DNA of 30,899 nucleotides from Phoronis australis (lineage: Eukaryota; Phoronida; Phoronidae). The stretch lies in the NCBI GenBank assembly GCA_002633005.1, contig NMRA01000042.1:126001-156899 (forward strand). Direction: 5' to 3'. Below are positions 22,201 through 30,861 of this stretch, in pieces (position 1 is the stretch's first letter; each line of letters begins with the position of its first letter). Position numbers and translations under genes: made by a program. Below the pieces are notes generated by a model. It saw nothing but the letters and a program-made list of their open reading frames with translations, did not search any database and was not told the DNA's origin.

Positions 22201-25200
22201 TGTAAGTGTATCCGTTTGCTGTCACATTGAGTGGCAAGTTGTCAAAACAAAGTATCGTGCCATTTGTATTTCATTTAAACTAGGCACAAGCTGTCCACAA
22301 ACAGCTTCTTACAACATAGTGGCAATAGATTCAGTTATGCAGAAAGAAAACAAAGGATTGACTCTACTCTTATATTTGTATTGGTAGGTAAACTGAGGGA
22401 GACAAAATGAAGATACTAAATGCAATTACCGCACATTACTGGTAGAGAACGCCTGCACAAGGAACTCATTAATGTTCACCTGTAAAAATCACAAGCAATA
22501 TAATACAGTGAACATGAAATGCTGTTATCTATATGTTAGCGCAACTGTCAGTAAGCTATATCCAAAGTTAAACTTTCACTGATATGATTCATTTGAAACC
22601 TAACAGTTGGGGTATGAAACACGACTTGATACCTAAAGGTGGCGCTCAAATCTCCCGCCAGATCCCTAAATATAAATACAGCACTATGTAAGAGTATCAA
22701 AATGCTGTATTTAGGAAATTTGAAGCTAGGTCGCAGTCTGTTTGTCATAGCTAGACTGCAACTTGTGTTTTTCTGTTTCAGATTAGACTGTATGACCCAG
22801 CTGCTCAGAAGAGACCTGTCATGGACATGACATTTGATGAGCATCCAATCACCTCGCTGAGTTTAACAACATCTGGAAAGTATGCATGTTTGACTTGCAG
22901 TGTCTTTAGTTTATTGATGATATTTGAGACAAGTGGTCTTTAAAGCCTTCCGTGGACGAATATTTATTATTTATTATATTTCTGGCCATTTTGATGGTCC
23001 CAGCGACAGAAGTTTCACAAGATAATTTGAATTACTTCTAGTAATATAACATACAGACTGTTTTGTTCATCAATTAGGCCTAAAGCTTGACCGTGTCTAA
23101 TTGCGGAAGTTCATACTGGTGCTATAGTGCTCATTTAGTATTGCCTCATTTTCGCTGTTGATTTCTAGCCAGCGTTGCACATCTTGTCGTTTAGTATGAA
23201 GTTTGATTTCAACTCACTTCAAAGTTATTCTGTTATCAGAACAACTCTACACCTCACTAAACCAACGCTGGGGTGCTGTTTAATCAACTCCCGTCACCTC
23301 CCAAAACCTCACTATTTGAGTAAATGAATGCAATTTTCGGTCTTTTTTGTCATTAAGAAAACCAGTAGGGGTCATGATATTGAATGCTGGCTTGGTATAA
23401 ATTTGAATGTTTGCCTTCTCATACAAACATAACTTATGGTTTGAATTTGGGCTAGTAAAACATTTCCGTTTATTACTTTTGTAAATTCATTGATTAAAGC
23501 GATGTTGCAAACGTGCTTTAAGAACCAAAGCTTCATGAGTTACCATTCAAGGTAGGCTTTAAATGCCATTTTATTTCTATAATTTAAAAAAAAATAATCT
23601 GTCTTTAAATATATTTACGTATAAATTAGAGTAACTCTTTAGCCAAGAAAAACTTAAAATGTATTGAATATTTTCCAATTATGGCTTGCCACTAAATGAT
23701 TTTATAAAGACGATACGAGAATGACTTTTGTCCAGTTGGTATTGTGACTCAAGTGTTGTGGAATATTGCTGGTTTTACTTGACAGCTATTGTGTACTAGC
23801 TATGCACATGTTGTGTTTCAGTAAACATGAAATCACACTGACTGTCAAGTAAACTGCTCATCTGCAAAATATTTATCATAATTGTTAAGCATGAATTGTC
23901 TTGGTAAAAGTACTTCGTATTTGCATATTAACATAGTTTGAGGACTCACATGACCTTTACAGCCATTTTGTATAGAATGAGTTTCAAAAGTTGGTTGCAG
24001 TCACTCATTGCAGAAATTTTCTCTTGTTTTAGTCAAGCTGTAGTTGGAACTTCTGTTGGAAACATGGGCTTGATTGACATACGAAAAGGTGAGTAACTGT
24101 TTGCAGTGAGAAAATGTTAGTAACTTTTAGTATACAATGCAACTAAAGGAAGTAATCATAGAATGAACAATAGCACATTTGTGTGTCCAAGGCAAGAATT
24201 TTAACTAAAATGATTTTGCAGCTACAAGCATGAAATGTGAGCAGTTTGATAACTGATGTCTTCGCTTAAGAATTTCTTTTAAACATTCTGAAGTTTGCAT
24301 TTTCTATGTATGTTAAAATCAACTTATCTTGCGTATGTTTTGGACAATAACCTTTTCTCCATTTCATCCCTTGATGCTTTCATTCTCAACAAACATGAAT
24401 TACTTTCACCACGAAAGCAGTGTCATCACATCAAATTTTCCAATCACAGTACAAAGAACACCCATGTCCTATGTTGTCTTGTCAAGTAAATACTCTGCTT
24501 CAGCATCTGTCTTATGTCTCAAGTAAATGGTTGCTTGTGATAGTGTAATTAAAGCTTGTGGCTCTCAGAATTTTCGTACGAGAGTCATCTCTCTCTGATG
24601 GATAATAAATAGTCAGGAACACTGTGATATATAGACGAGGGTGCAGTATTACTCCCTGTACACTGAGTGTTCAGTCAGTTGATCACGTCCAGCCTCCCAC
24701 TTCTGGATACTGTGCCACTGATCCGGCTTGGATCTTTTTACAGTAGGTGTGTGGGAAGTGAGTAGACCATTCCATCAATACCATGTCACTGACATGCAGT
24801 TTCACCTTAAGTGTGCAGTTGTGTAACCTCTAGTTAGATATGGAGAAACCTAACCAAAAGGAATACTGTTCACAAATCCATTAGAGATGCGGGTAAATAA
24901 TTTTAGGGAGTTCATTAATTGTAGAAACTTCCAGTTAGCTGAGTTAGCGATATAGATACCAAACCAAAAATGACTGACTTAATGAAGACCTATTTTTGGC
25001 TGTGTAGCTCAATCTCCAATCTTCCCACTAACCTTGTCTTTGGTGTGCACACAAAAACTTTGAGGATTGGTAAACTGTCAGTGCTTGTATACCATTCTTC
25101 ACATTGACTACTAACTACCATGATAACCAGTCGTGTCCATGCCATGTCTTTTCAGGAAAATTAGTGCATACGTACAAAGGGTTTTCTGGTGGAATACGCT

Positions 25201-26387
25201 GCGTTCAGTGCCATCCGACACTACCACTAGTGGCCTCTTGTGGTCTCGACAGGTTCTTAAGAATTCACGACATACATACAAAAGAACTACTCCATAAGGT
25301 AGATATGTAGGTCTGGTCGTGACAGGAAATTCTCACAGACTTTGTTTACTCACAGCTGTGACTGATGGGCCAGAAAATGCTCTTAACAACACAAAAGCTA
25401 TTTTGTCTCAGTTTGTTATTAAAATGCACACAAGTACTTGCTGTGAACTTTGACCCAATTTCATGTGATGTTTAAACTTAAGGAATGTTCTTGAAAATAT
25501 TGTTTTTAAGTCCCGGAAACATGCTTCAAATTTTGTGAGGATTGTGGCAACATGAGAATAAAATTGTCTGTAGCCTGTGTTCTTCCTGGCATGAATTTTA
25601 GAAACTAAACTATCAAGACGCTACGCCTGTAAATTTAGTGATGAATGTCCAGACATGAGAATCAAGTCATCACTAACGGTGTTCTAGGCAGAAATTTTAG
25701 AAAGTGAGCTATCAGCACACAATGCCAGTACGTTTTGAAGAACCAGTGTCATTACTATCGAAATTTAACATTGGCACTTTTACTTTTAGTTTTACTTAAA
25801 ATCGAGGCTCAACTGTTTGCTGTTGTCAAGTCAGTGGGACTGTGAGACAAAGCCGAGTGATCAGCCAATGAAATCACATGGTGAACAGCTAGTGGATTCT
25901 GGAATAAATGAGGAGGATGAATTGTGGGACAGTTTAGATGTTGTAGGAAACAAAACTGCACAAAAGAAAATGACAAAGAGGAAAGTTGCCAATACAGCAG
26001 AACCAAGAAGGAGTAAGAGAGGTGGGTTCTTAATGGTCCAGTTTTGTTATACCACGCCACTACCCTATTTTTGCCAAATAATATGTTGCATGGAAATTCT
26101 ACTTAAAAAGCATCGGTACATAATTGTTTGTGCTGTTCACGTTCTGTTGTTCTGACAACTGTTACATTTGATGTGATCTGGGTCGAGACTTTGGACTATT
26201 GTGCTCCATTCATGTACATCTCATGTTGCCTACTATATCAACCAACAATGGCGCTGCCGTGATTTTGTGGAAAGGCTGAAGAGTAGATCGAGGACAAGAA
26301 TCTGCTGATGACAGAATTAAGAAAATTATTCACTCATTTCATTGAGATTTGTTTTTTGTTGCAGGAAAAAAGCAAACTGGCCAGTGA
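10208..26387 (+). CDS. WDR74: WDR74 / Nsa1-family WD40 ribosome-biogenesis protein, complete, 10 coding exons
   Basis: WDR74 (yeast Nsa1) is a nucleolar seven-bladed WD40 protein of pre-60S ribosome assembly; in known systems it works with the AAA-ATPase NVL and associates with the MTR4/exosome machinery. I joined exons 10208-10262, 18458-18564, 19899-20020, 20358-20565, 21931-22032, 22782-22879, 24033-24088, 25156-25298, 25790-26021 and 26365-26387. Every junction has GT/AG ends and compatible phase, giving 381 residues against about 385 in human. Diagnostic family blocks are VFVGAETGLLKG (about 8-19), HCPGGQGAFKGL, GVCRM-like DRVCRMQQ, ATGGKENDLKVWDL, DWLNLRVPVW, LPGSQQILTSTGHHQ, CHPTLPLVASCGLDRFLRIH and LKSRLNCLLL. 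The C terminus is an acidic DELW segment followed by a basic tail ending RGKKQTGQ, as expected for a nucleolar protein. No frameshift or stop was found. Intron 1 is 8.2 kb and loaded with repeats. Symbol assignment rests on protein similarity recalled, not on a search. Confidence 0.95.
10471..10505. promoter_or_regulatory. CpG-rich patch with YY1 motif and near-perfect palindrome early in WDR74 intron 1
   Basis: CCGCCATCTTG at 10471-10481 is an exact consensus YY1 site on the minus strand. It is followed at 10485-10505 by CGCGTGCAGCGCTGCCACGCG, a 21-bp palindrome with one extra base. The patch stands out as GC/CpG-rich in AT-rich surroundings about 210 bases after exon 1, and could be part of the promoter. 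Confidence 0.4.
10506..13778 (+). other. WDR74 intron 1, proximal part
   Basis: Mostly AT-rich, without recognised elements. It contains two further AAAATGGCTGCC words (11597-11608 and 12297-12308) outside any supported exon. The short frames in this interval are not supported. Confidence 0.5.
13779..14062. repeat. About 71-bp minisatellite, four diverged copies
   Basis: GTCAGTGAAAGGGTTTGGCC is followed by CCCTTCCTTGAGGATGCC, ACAAGTCTGTGTAAGG and ACTCCACTGA. Copies start at about 13779, 13848, 13921 and 14021; the interval before the last is longer (100) because it contains an extra TACTGGAAGGTACTCCACTG segment. The minus-strand frames repeating TCGILKEGG come from this array and are not genes. 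Confidence 0.9.
14420..14890. repeat. Diverged tandem repeat with ~182-bp period
   Basis: The anchor CTTTAAAATGAT occurs at 14464 and 14646, and as CTTTCTAATGATGTA at 14829, spacing 182 and 183. Further matches at the same offset: CGCTCAGGAACGTCTAATCA (14590 region) with TCTCCGGAACTATTAGTCCG (14768 region), and ATTTTTGAAATC with ATTTTTGAAAAACG. About 2.5 old copies. No coding potential despite the small frame at 14704-14910. Confidence 0.65.
15206..15550. mobile_element. Third palindromic element with ATTTACAGTGTCC ends
   Basis: Left end ATTTACAGTGTCC (15218-15230) and right end GGACACTGTAAAT (15538-15550) are perfect 13-bp inverted repeats. Inside, TTGCAACAAATTCGCGGTCA pairs with the complement of TGACCGCGAATTTGTTGCGA. 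AGTCGCTGCGTACTAGCAAT pairs with the complement of ATTGCTGGTACGCAGCGACT. Deeper still, CACGGAAGGTTGCG pairs with CGTGACCTTCCGTG. The left end is additionally part of a perfect 23-bp palindrome, ACACTGTAAAT-g-ATTTACAGTGT (15206-15228). No coding sequence; the small open frame inside is a by-product. No sequence relation to the larger foldback family is evident. Confidence 0.85.
15748..16345. mobile_element. Foldback (long inverted-repeat) element, copy 1, in WDR74 intron 1
   Basis: The left arm (about 15753-16040) and right arm (about 16049-16345) are imperfect reverse complements along nearly their whole length. Paired landmarks are GAAGCTCCTATAGGCGCTTC with GAAGCGCCTATAGGAGCTCC, GGCGAATTA with TAATTCG, ACAAATACTCCCGTTA with a matching GGGAGTATTTGT, and CACCATTTTTAACACTGCA with TGCAGTGTTAAAAATGGTG. 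The arms meet at the palindrome TGACGTCA (16041-16048). The short chance open frames here code for nothing recognisable, so this is a non-autonomous element. A second copy lies at 20660-21289. Outer ends are approximate and no target duplication is clear. Confidence 0.88.
16350..16550 (-). pseudogene. LINE RNase H domain remnant
   Basis: The minus strand reads TTTWTRVYTDGSA (first catalytic Asp of type-I RNase H). A frameshift follows within the next 15 codons, and then GGVFIKYPDGSTVRKS and IYRAEANALYLAAQM (catalytic Glu). The sequence stops about where the foldback element begins, so the C-terminal catalytic residues are missing. Confidence 0.82.
17040..17667 (-). pseudogene. LINE endonuclease (APE domain) remnant
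   Basis: The minus-strand translation gives LRKKKSELQHFLRREQVDII, CIQETLLTDDDHFF (the QE catalytic motif), GGILTLV, VILQGREIIIINFYCPPD and LPLSNQNLLI. An in-frame TGA follows at about 17290. It continues GYFNGHSLLWGYQDLN, where the family normally has G-D-F-N-x-H-S, so the catalytic Asp is replaced by Tyr. Further on are a frameshift, then CTPDLAIA and TNQSGGSDHLPVLLKL with the SDH motif. The stop, the D-to-Y change and the frameshifts make it inactive. Confidence 0.88.
17971..18190 (-). other. Possible 5' extension of the LINE
   Basis: A moderately GC-richer segment upstream (on the minus strand) of the LINE open frames contains GTCGTGGCGGAACAGCTTGC and an AGCTGGTAGAGC-like word (seen as its complement near 18113). 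It looks like LINE 5' untranslated sequence by position only; a second genomic copy would be needed to define the 5' end. Confidence 0.3.
18458..18564 (+). CDS. WDR74: WDR74 coding exon 2
   Basis: The acceptor is TATTTACAG and the donor AAAAAG/GTTGGT. It enters in phase 1 and leaves in phase 0 (35 codons plus the shared Gly). It encodes VNVKRKLFQNVNS... with CVMCYSSQDEKK at the end, the first-blade region that in vertebrate WDR74 leads to ALCWG. Similarity is weaker here than in later exons, but splice phase and position agree. Confidence 0.9.
18565..19667 (+). other. WDR74 intron 2, proximal part
   Basis: AT-rich intron; nothing recognised before the SINE-like segment. Confidence 0.6.
19668..19770 (+). 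mobile_element. Decayed tRNA-derived SINE head
   Basis: GGGCATTAGCTCTACCAGAA resembles a tRNA 5' end with an A box, followed by AGCATTAGACTGTGACC (anticodon-arm-like). GTTTCATGTTCGATTCCC matches the B box and T arm (GTTCGATTCCC). It continues CTTCTGAGGTTGATGATGTTCC and AGTGTCCTTTTATATAACC, recalling the GTGTCCTTGGG tail of animal tRNA SINEs. Arms do not pair well enough for a working tRNA. It lies in WDR74 intron 2. Confidence 0.68.
19899..20020 (+). CDS. WDR74: WDR74 coding exon 3
   Basis: The acceptor is CTTTATTTCAG and the donor AG/GTATGT; phase 0 in, phase 2 out, 40 codons plus two bases. It encodes ISFGLKNREILEYDRESG and then the strongly conserved HCPGGQGAFKGL block (second blade, residues about 55-94). 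Confidence 0.95.
20358..20565 (+). CDS. WDR74: WDR74 coding exon 4
   Basis: The acceptor is GCTGTTGCAG and the donor AAAAAT/GTACGT; phase 2 in, phase 0 out, 69 codons. It encodes TCVESGLVKVW, the CRMQQNP block and ATGGKENDLKVWDL ending FKAKN, which spans two WD repeats and is the most diagnostic exon of the gene. The reading frame runs on into the intron for a few codons, so the exon end is set by the donor and by homology (FRAKNVRNDW in vertebrates). Confidence 0.96.
20660..21289. mobile_element. Foldback element, copy 2, in WDR74 intron 4
   Basis: It has the same organisation as the copy at 15748-16345: arms meeting at TGACGTCA (20979-20986), inner stem around TTTTTAACACTGCACATG, ACAAATACTCCCGTTA on the left arm and a matching arm on the right. 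The terminal inverted repeats are visible: left ACTGAGTCTAGACATTGACC (from 20662) against the reverse complement of the right end, ACTCAGTTTAGACAGTGACC (to 21288). The two genomic copies are recognisably similar along their full length but differ at many positions, so this family is not freshly inserted. No coding capacity. Confidence 0.88.
21931..22032 (+). CDS. WDR74: WDR74 coding exon 5
   Basis: The acceptor is ACATTTGCAG and the donor CATCATCAG/GTAAAG; 34 codons, phase 0 at both ends. It encodes VAHDWLNLRVPVW followed by FLPGSQQILTSTGHHQ, near-identical in pattern to vertebrate WDR74. No long open frame marks this exon; it is recognised from homology and splice sites. Confidence 0.94.
22782..22879 (+). 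CDS. WDR74: WDR74 coding exon 6
   Basis: The acceptor is CTGTTTCAG and the donor GGAAA/GTATGC; phase 0 in, phase 2 out, 32 codons plus two bases. It encodes IRLYDPAAQKRPVMDMTF, the conserved (V/I)R(V/L)YDPA strand of the fifth blade, and then SLTTSGK. Confidence 0.93.
22880..24032 (+). other. WDR74 intron 6
   Basis: It is bounded by the GTATGC donor and the TGTTTTAG acceptor. AT-rich; no repeat or coding sequence recognised. Confidence 0.7.
24033..24088 (+). CDS. WDR74: WDR74 coding exon 7 (56-bp microexon-like)
   Basis: The acceptor is CTTGTTTTAG and the donor AAAAG/GTGAGT; phase 2 in, phase 1 out. It encodes QAVVGTSVGNMGLIDIRK, corresponding to VIVGNTHGQLAEIDLRQG of vertebrates. The phase on both sides matches exons 6 and 8. 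Confidence 0.92.
24089..25155 (+). other. WDR74 intron 7
   Basis: It is bounded by GTGAGT and TTTTCAG. The open frames at 24295-24526 are not supported. No repeat family recognised. Confidence 0.65.
25156..25298 (+). CDS. WDR74: WDR74 coding exon 8
   Basis: The acceptor is TCTTTTCAG and the donor CATAAG/GTAGAT; phase 1 in, phase 0 out, 47 codons. It encodes GKLVHTYKGFSGGIRCVQ and the invariant CHPTLPLVASCGLDRFLRIH, the seventh-blade signature of the family. Confidence 0.96.
25550..25750. repeat. Local ~103-bp duplication in WDR74 intron 8
   Basis: ACATGAGAATAAAATTGTCT (25550) and ACATGAGAATCAAGTCATCA (25653) begin two segments that share GTGTTCTTCCTGGCATGAAT versus GTGTTCTAGGCAGAAAT, then TTTTAGAAA.TRARCTATCA and ACRCWAYGCC. 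Two diverged copies, 103 bases apart. Confidence 0.6.
25790..26021 (+). CDS. WDR74: WDR74 coding exon 9
   Basis: The acceptor is TACTTTTAG and the donor AGAG/GTGGGT; phase 0 in, phase 1 out. It starts FYLKSRLNCLLLSSQW, closing the propeller as VYLKSQLNCLLL does in vertebrates. It continues into the low-complexity C-terminal region with the conserved acidic EEDELWDSLD and a basic stretch KKMTKRK...RRSKRG. The frame stays open to 26152 past the donor, giving an alternative unspliced C terminus, but splicing to exon 10 gives the expected short basic ending. Confidence 0.92.
26365..26387 (+). CDS. WDR74: WDR74 coding exon 10 (stop codon)
   Basis: After the polypyrimidine acceptor TTTTTTGTTGCAG, the phase-1 junction completes a Gly codon and reads GKKQTGQ followed by TGA. 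Together with exon 9 this gives RRSKRGKKQTGQ, comparable to the basic end of vertebrate WDR74. The exon continues as the 3' UTR. Confidence 0.82.
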
Positions 26388-27490
26388 ATATGAGCATAAA
26401 GTACGAAATAAACCAATTGCACAAAGTGTCAACACTTCGCTAAGATTTTGTTTATGGACAATGTGCGTAGAGGGTGTGTATGTGTGCAGAGGTGACGACT
26501 TGGGAGAAATGAAGGCAGCTACTACTGCTCTTACAAGAAATGACCATATAACAAAGCTGTAGGAAAACTATAGTTTGTGCAATTTGGTGATGTCATGTGG
26601 AAATAGAAGCCTCTGCCAAAATAGTGCAATGCCTTAATTTTTCACTGATTGTGCTCTCAAGATGATGTAAAATCTTATATGTGATAGGGGAGTGTTTCAA
26701 AAGTCAGCTCCAGACCACTACTGTAGTTATTAGACAGCGAGGCCCTATTGTAGAATTATGGGGAGACAAAAGGTTTCGTGCCACAAGTGTCTCAAGTGAG
26801 TTGATCCTGGCTGCATTCCCTATTGAGGTAATGTCTTCATTAAAATGCAAAATGTGTAAGTTCAAGGATATTTAACCAATATTTCATTATTTTGTTAAAT
26901 TCAGGGGTAACAATTGTAAATATTCATAGTTCAAATTGATCTCATTTAAACCCACTCTAGACATATGCAGATGGTGTGTACACTCATCAGTGGACTACTA
27001 GTGGACTACAAGTAGTATGCAAATAAATTTTTGTTTCCCATCGTGACTCATATGATCATTTTTGTTTAAGCAGCAAAAAGGACTGTATGTTCACGTGACT
27101 GTGGTAAAAAGAAAGTTTCTTCTTTAAGACACCTAAATAGATTGGGAGCTGAAAGCTGTTGATAGACAGGTACTATGGTGCAAAGTTTTGAGTGCCTTAT
27201 TGAAGCAGTTAGATTTACAATGTCATTATCAATGGGATGTAAAGAGTTCTAACAATGTGCAGCTGCAAGTATTTTCCATTTCCTCTCACATTTCAGTATT
27301 GCCAAACAAGGCCACATGGGAGCGCATGGATGTACTAGACACTTGTAAAAGTTGAAAAAACTTATCATTCTAGGTAACTGCCATTTACAAGGTTTGTGTG
27401 AGAAACAAAAACAACGTACATGATGTGCAAATATTCTGTCTGTTGAATATCAACAAAATAACACTTTTTTATCAATAAAGAAATAAAACA
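26388..27490 (+). other. Probable WDR74 3' UTR and convergent intergenic region
   Basis: No supported coding sequence. Candidate poly(A) signals on the plus strand are AATAAA near 27020 and a cluster AATAAAGAAATAAAA near 27475-27489; which one is used cannot be told. Small open frames at 26681-26875 and elsewhere show no recognisable protein. Confidence 0.4.
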
Positions 27491-28373
27491 AAGAGCCTTG
27501 TATGTACATTATATACCACATACACATAACAAATACAAAACAGATAATTTTGAAAGCAATTACAGCCTAATCATTCTCTATCAGAAACATCTAGCAAGCA
27601 CCATTAGTTCATGTTTCCAAAAATGATCTCGTTATCTGTGAATCAGAACGTACAACAAGTTTTTCACCATTTACAACACCAGTTTAAATGTACTTCAAAC
27701 ACTAAATACTCATGATCGGCAGTACTGTTTTAAACACTGAAAGTAAAAAGGGAACTAATGTTTCAAACAAAGTACAAAGCACAAGTGAGCATCTTGTAAA
27801 CAGTTGCATTTTGGTCAGAAACCAAAGAAGCCAATACTGGACAACAATCGTTACTAAACGCGCCTAATTCTAACTTGACATGATTCGCTGGACAACTGAG
27901 AACTGTTGCAGGAGTCTATTCAAAGATGGAGAACTACTTCCTGCTGATGATTGAGTGACTAACCGTCCCATTTTGTGCAGGTCTACAGTGTAAAACAACC
28001 CAAATATACATAATGGTGTGTTCGAGAAATCAACAAACCGACATTGCATGCAGTACACAGCAAAGTAATTGGACAAAATGAGTCAGATTTCCCTGTCACG
28101 ACAGGTGAGTTTAGTCATCGCAGTATCTGTCTATCATGACAGTAAAGGAAATTTCACATTGAAACTATTCTGGTGATAGGATATTCAAAATCATGACTTC
28201 TTATGACTCATTCTTGATGTAAGGAGACCCAACTAATAAGATGAAGGAAGGGTATTTTGTCCGATTACTTCAGGCGTGTAAATACATGTGCAAAGAACCT
28301 CTACCGATAAAAAACATAATAAAACGTTTTACATAAAACAGACCACCTGAAGACCTGTGTTGGGACATTGCAC

Positions 28374-28765
28374 CTATGTTTCCGAAGATTCCCTATCACT
28401 ATTACCAGTCTTCACCAAAGAGTATATTGTGCTGATGTGTTTGACTGTCATGTCAACTGTATTGGACTTCTCAGACTGACTTCTTCTTGAAGTACCTTCA
28501 ACCTTTGTCTTTGGTTGTCTGCTACCATCTTTACCATTGTCTTTATGAATTGACTCTTTGCTTGAACTTGGCTTTTCAACAGAATCATCAGATACTGTTA
28601 TGGTTTGTTGGGCAGATTTAGGTTTGTTATCCTCATCACCATCTTCATCATCATCATCTTTGTCTTTATTTGGTTTTGTGCTTTCCTCCTCACTTGAAGA
28701 GGTTGACGGCTGATTTTCATCAGAGTCCAATTTCTGTTTTTTTGTTGGAACTTCATCTGCATCAT
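28374..28765 (-). CDS. Last coding exon of an unidentified convergent gene (acidic, Ser-rich tail)
   Basis: On the minus strand the acceptor GATTTCAG lies just above 28765 and the frame runs about 130 codons to a TAG at 28374-28376. It begins DADEVPTKKQKLDSDENQ, which includes a basic KKQK patch resembling a nuclear-localisation signal. It continues with Ser/Glu and Asp-rich runs (SSSEEES, DKDDDDEDGDEDN), then a Lys/Ser-rich region, and ends MTVKHISTIYSLVKTGNSD...SSET. It is entered in phase 1, exactly as the upstream exon at 29771-29945 leaves. The open frame continues upstream to 28871, but that part is intron. The composition suggests a nuclear protein with a disordered tail; I do not recognise the family. 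Confidence 0.8.
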
Positions 28766-29770
28766 CTGAAATCAGTAACAACACAAACAATTTAAATGGT
28801 GATAGCATATTGATGAGCTGATAGAATTGAATTAGATGGTGATGGCATAACAATGAGATATTACCTATCATGAAGAGGGAAGCCCAATATGCAAATTACA
28901 TTACATTATACACTTGGGATGCGTCTACTTGATCGCACCTTGTGCTCTCAACTATTTCTGTAATTTACCAGACTTTTCTGGCACAAACATCACAAAACTA
29001 CCATCAAAAATGATTGTCATAATAATTTTAAAGGGATTCACTTTCAACCAATCTTTTCAAAAAGAAACACATGCTATGCATCTAAAACTTAAAGCCCATA
29101 TGCTGATTTTTATGCCCTAAAAGTAGAATACTGGTAAATCTGTAAGAGTTGGAAGCCCTGACAGACGTATATGCCAAAGATTTGGGGGATTTCATGTACA
29201 GTACTGCCATCATTTTTCAAATGTATTGCGGGATGGTTGTTAGCTCCTAATCATCCCGTGACATCACATAAGTTGTGGACGTGTAATCTGACTGCAGTTT
29301 TGTTGTGAGAAGTAACTTCAGTGTGACTGGTCCACCTCAAGAATCTTTCATGCAAAAGATTTGCTAGTCTTCATATGAAGCATTTTGAGGCTGGCATTCG
29401 ATGGTTGCTTTGCCGTACTCCCACCACAAAGCATGTTACAGTAGACCCGTACTTTCAATTTTGGTCGTCTCAAGGGACAAGTATTGCTTTCCTTCACATT
29501 ATTTACACAACACCCAGTTCTCTGTGATGTCACTAAATGTTTACAAGCTGACAACTGTCCCATAATTCATTGACAGCATCAGTGTAGATGAAATCCAGCA
29601 AATAAAAACACCATCCATTACAAACTAAAGCATGTCTGTCATATAGTATGTATCTCCACCTTTGTAGATTCCTCACCTTTGACCCCCCAAAGACAAAACC
29701 AGTTTGAGCAGGTGAGCTCATGCTGTAGTAATCAATAGTCGCCTTGATAACGACATTACTTAATATTCAC
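28766..29770 (-). other. Intron of the unidentified minus-strand gene
   Basis: It is bounded by a GTGAAT donor and a TTTCAG acceptor on the minus strand, about 1.0 kb long. I see no coding sequence or clear repeat in it. Confidence 0.7.
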
Positions 29771-29945
29771 CTGAAGTGTCTTCACAACATTCCTCCTTAG
29801 CCCTTTGCTCCTCTTCCAATCTTGCCGCTCGTTGCTTCTGATAGTCATGGCAGACGTCCAGAATAAACTGCAAATTCTCGTGAAGAAGACCAGAAATGTC
29901 ACGTGGAGGACGGACAGAGAAAATGATCATCATGGCTCGCAGATC
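29771..29945 (-). CDS. Penultimate exon of the same unidentified gene (helical segment)
   Basis: The minus strand reads acceptor TCTTTATCCAG, then 58 codons plus one base, then donor TTCAG/GTGAAT. It encodes DLRAMMIIFSVRPPRDISGL, then LHENLQFILDVCHDYQKQ, then a charged helix RAARLEEEQRAKEECCEDTS. Joining to 28765 gives ...EDTS-D-DADEVPTKK in frame. The segment looks like amphipathic helices ending in a short coiled coil before the disordered acidic tail. Upstream exons lie beyond the right edge, so the gene is partial here. I cannot name it; a search with these 58 residues would settle the family. Confidence 0.78.
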
Positions 29946-30122
29946 CTGGATAAAGAAAATGAGATGAAACGATGTATCTCAAAATGATACCTTTACAAAT
30001 GAAATCAAAGCCATTTATTCCTTAATTGACAGCAGATGCTACCACCTAGAGGTAATAGTGGACTAAACATTCATCAGCTCCTAAACATATCACTTCCTCC
30101 ACTAATATGCACATGAATGGAG

Positions 30123-30485
30123 CTTTTAAGTCTTCACACACTGAACTATGCATGTTGTCATTCTTTTAAGTCTTCACACACTGAACTATGCATATTGTCA
30201 TTCTTTTAAGTCTTCATACACTGAGCTATGCATGTTGTCATTCTTTTAAGTCTTCATATACTGAGCTATGCATGTTGTCATTCTTTTAAGTCTTCATACA
30301 CTGAGCTATGCATGTTGTCATTCTTTTAAGTCTGCATACACTGAACTATGCATGTTGTCATTCTTTTAAGTCTTCATACACTGAGCTATGCATGTTGTCA
30401 TTCTTTTAAGTCTTCATACACTGAGCTATGCATGTTGTCATTCTTTTACGTCTTCATATACTGAGCTATGTATGTTGTCATTCTT
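30123..30485. repeat. 40-bp minisatellite, nine copies
   Basis: The unit is about TTTTAAGTCTTCATACACTG followed by AGCTATGCATGTTGTCATTC. It is repeated with an exact 40-bp period from 30121 to 30480 with only point differences (for example cacaca/cataca/catata, gaac/gagc). It lies in the intron upstream of the 29771-29945 exon of the minus-strand gene. The absence of indels suggests recent expansion or homogenisation. Confidence 0.97.
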
Positions 30486-30861
30486 ACTAAAAGTCAAACT
30501 TAGATAGTGAACTTTGTGTGAGAGACTGATTCACGACTTGTCTTTGATTTAAGTCTCTGATTATTAGCACGGCGCCAAAAGCATTAATAATTTTTCTGTG
30601 ATGTGTATGTGGCTTTCAGTGTTAATGTGTATGTATGTAAATATGTTGTCGAAACTGTCGCCTAACTCACAGCTCATATGTTGACATAAGTAAGCAACCT
30701 CCATGTACTGTTGACAGATAAGTTAAAGAGAATTATGCGATGACAACGTTTTACACAAATACTGATAAAAAGTATCACAAGACAGAGTCATTGCTTAAAA
30801 CAAAACAATAAAAAATATATTTTTAAAAAGCTTGTTGTATCAGCTACATCCCTGACTATGC

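Noticed and set aside
30123-30485. CRISPR array
   Set aside because: There are no unique spacers; the 40-bp units are contiguous and the context is a eukaryotic intron.
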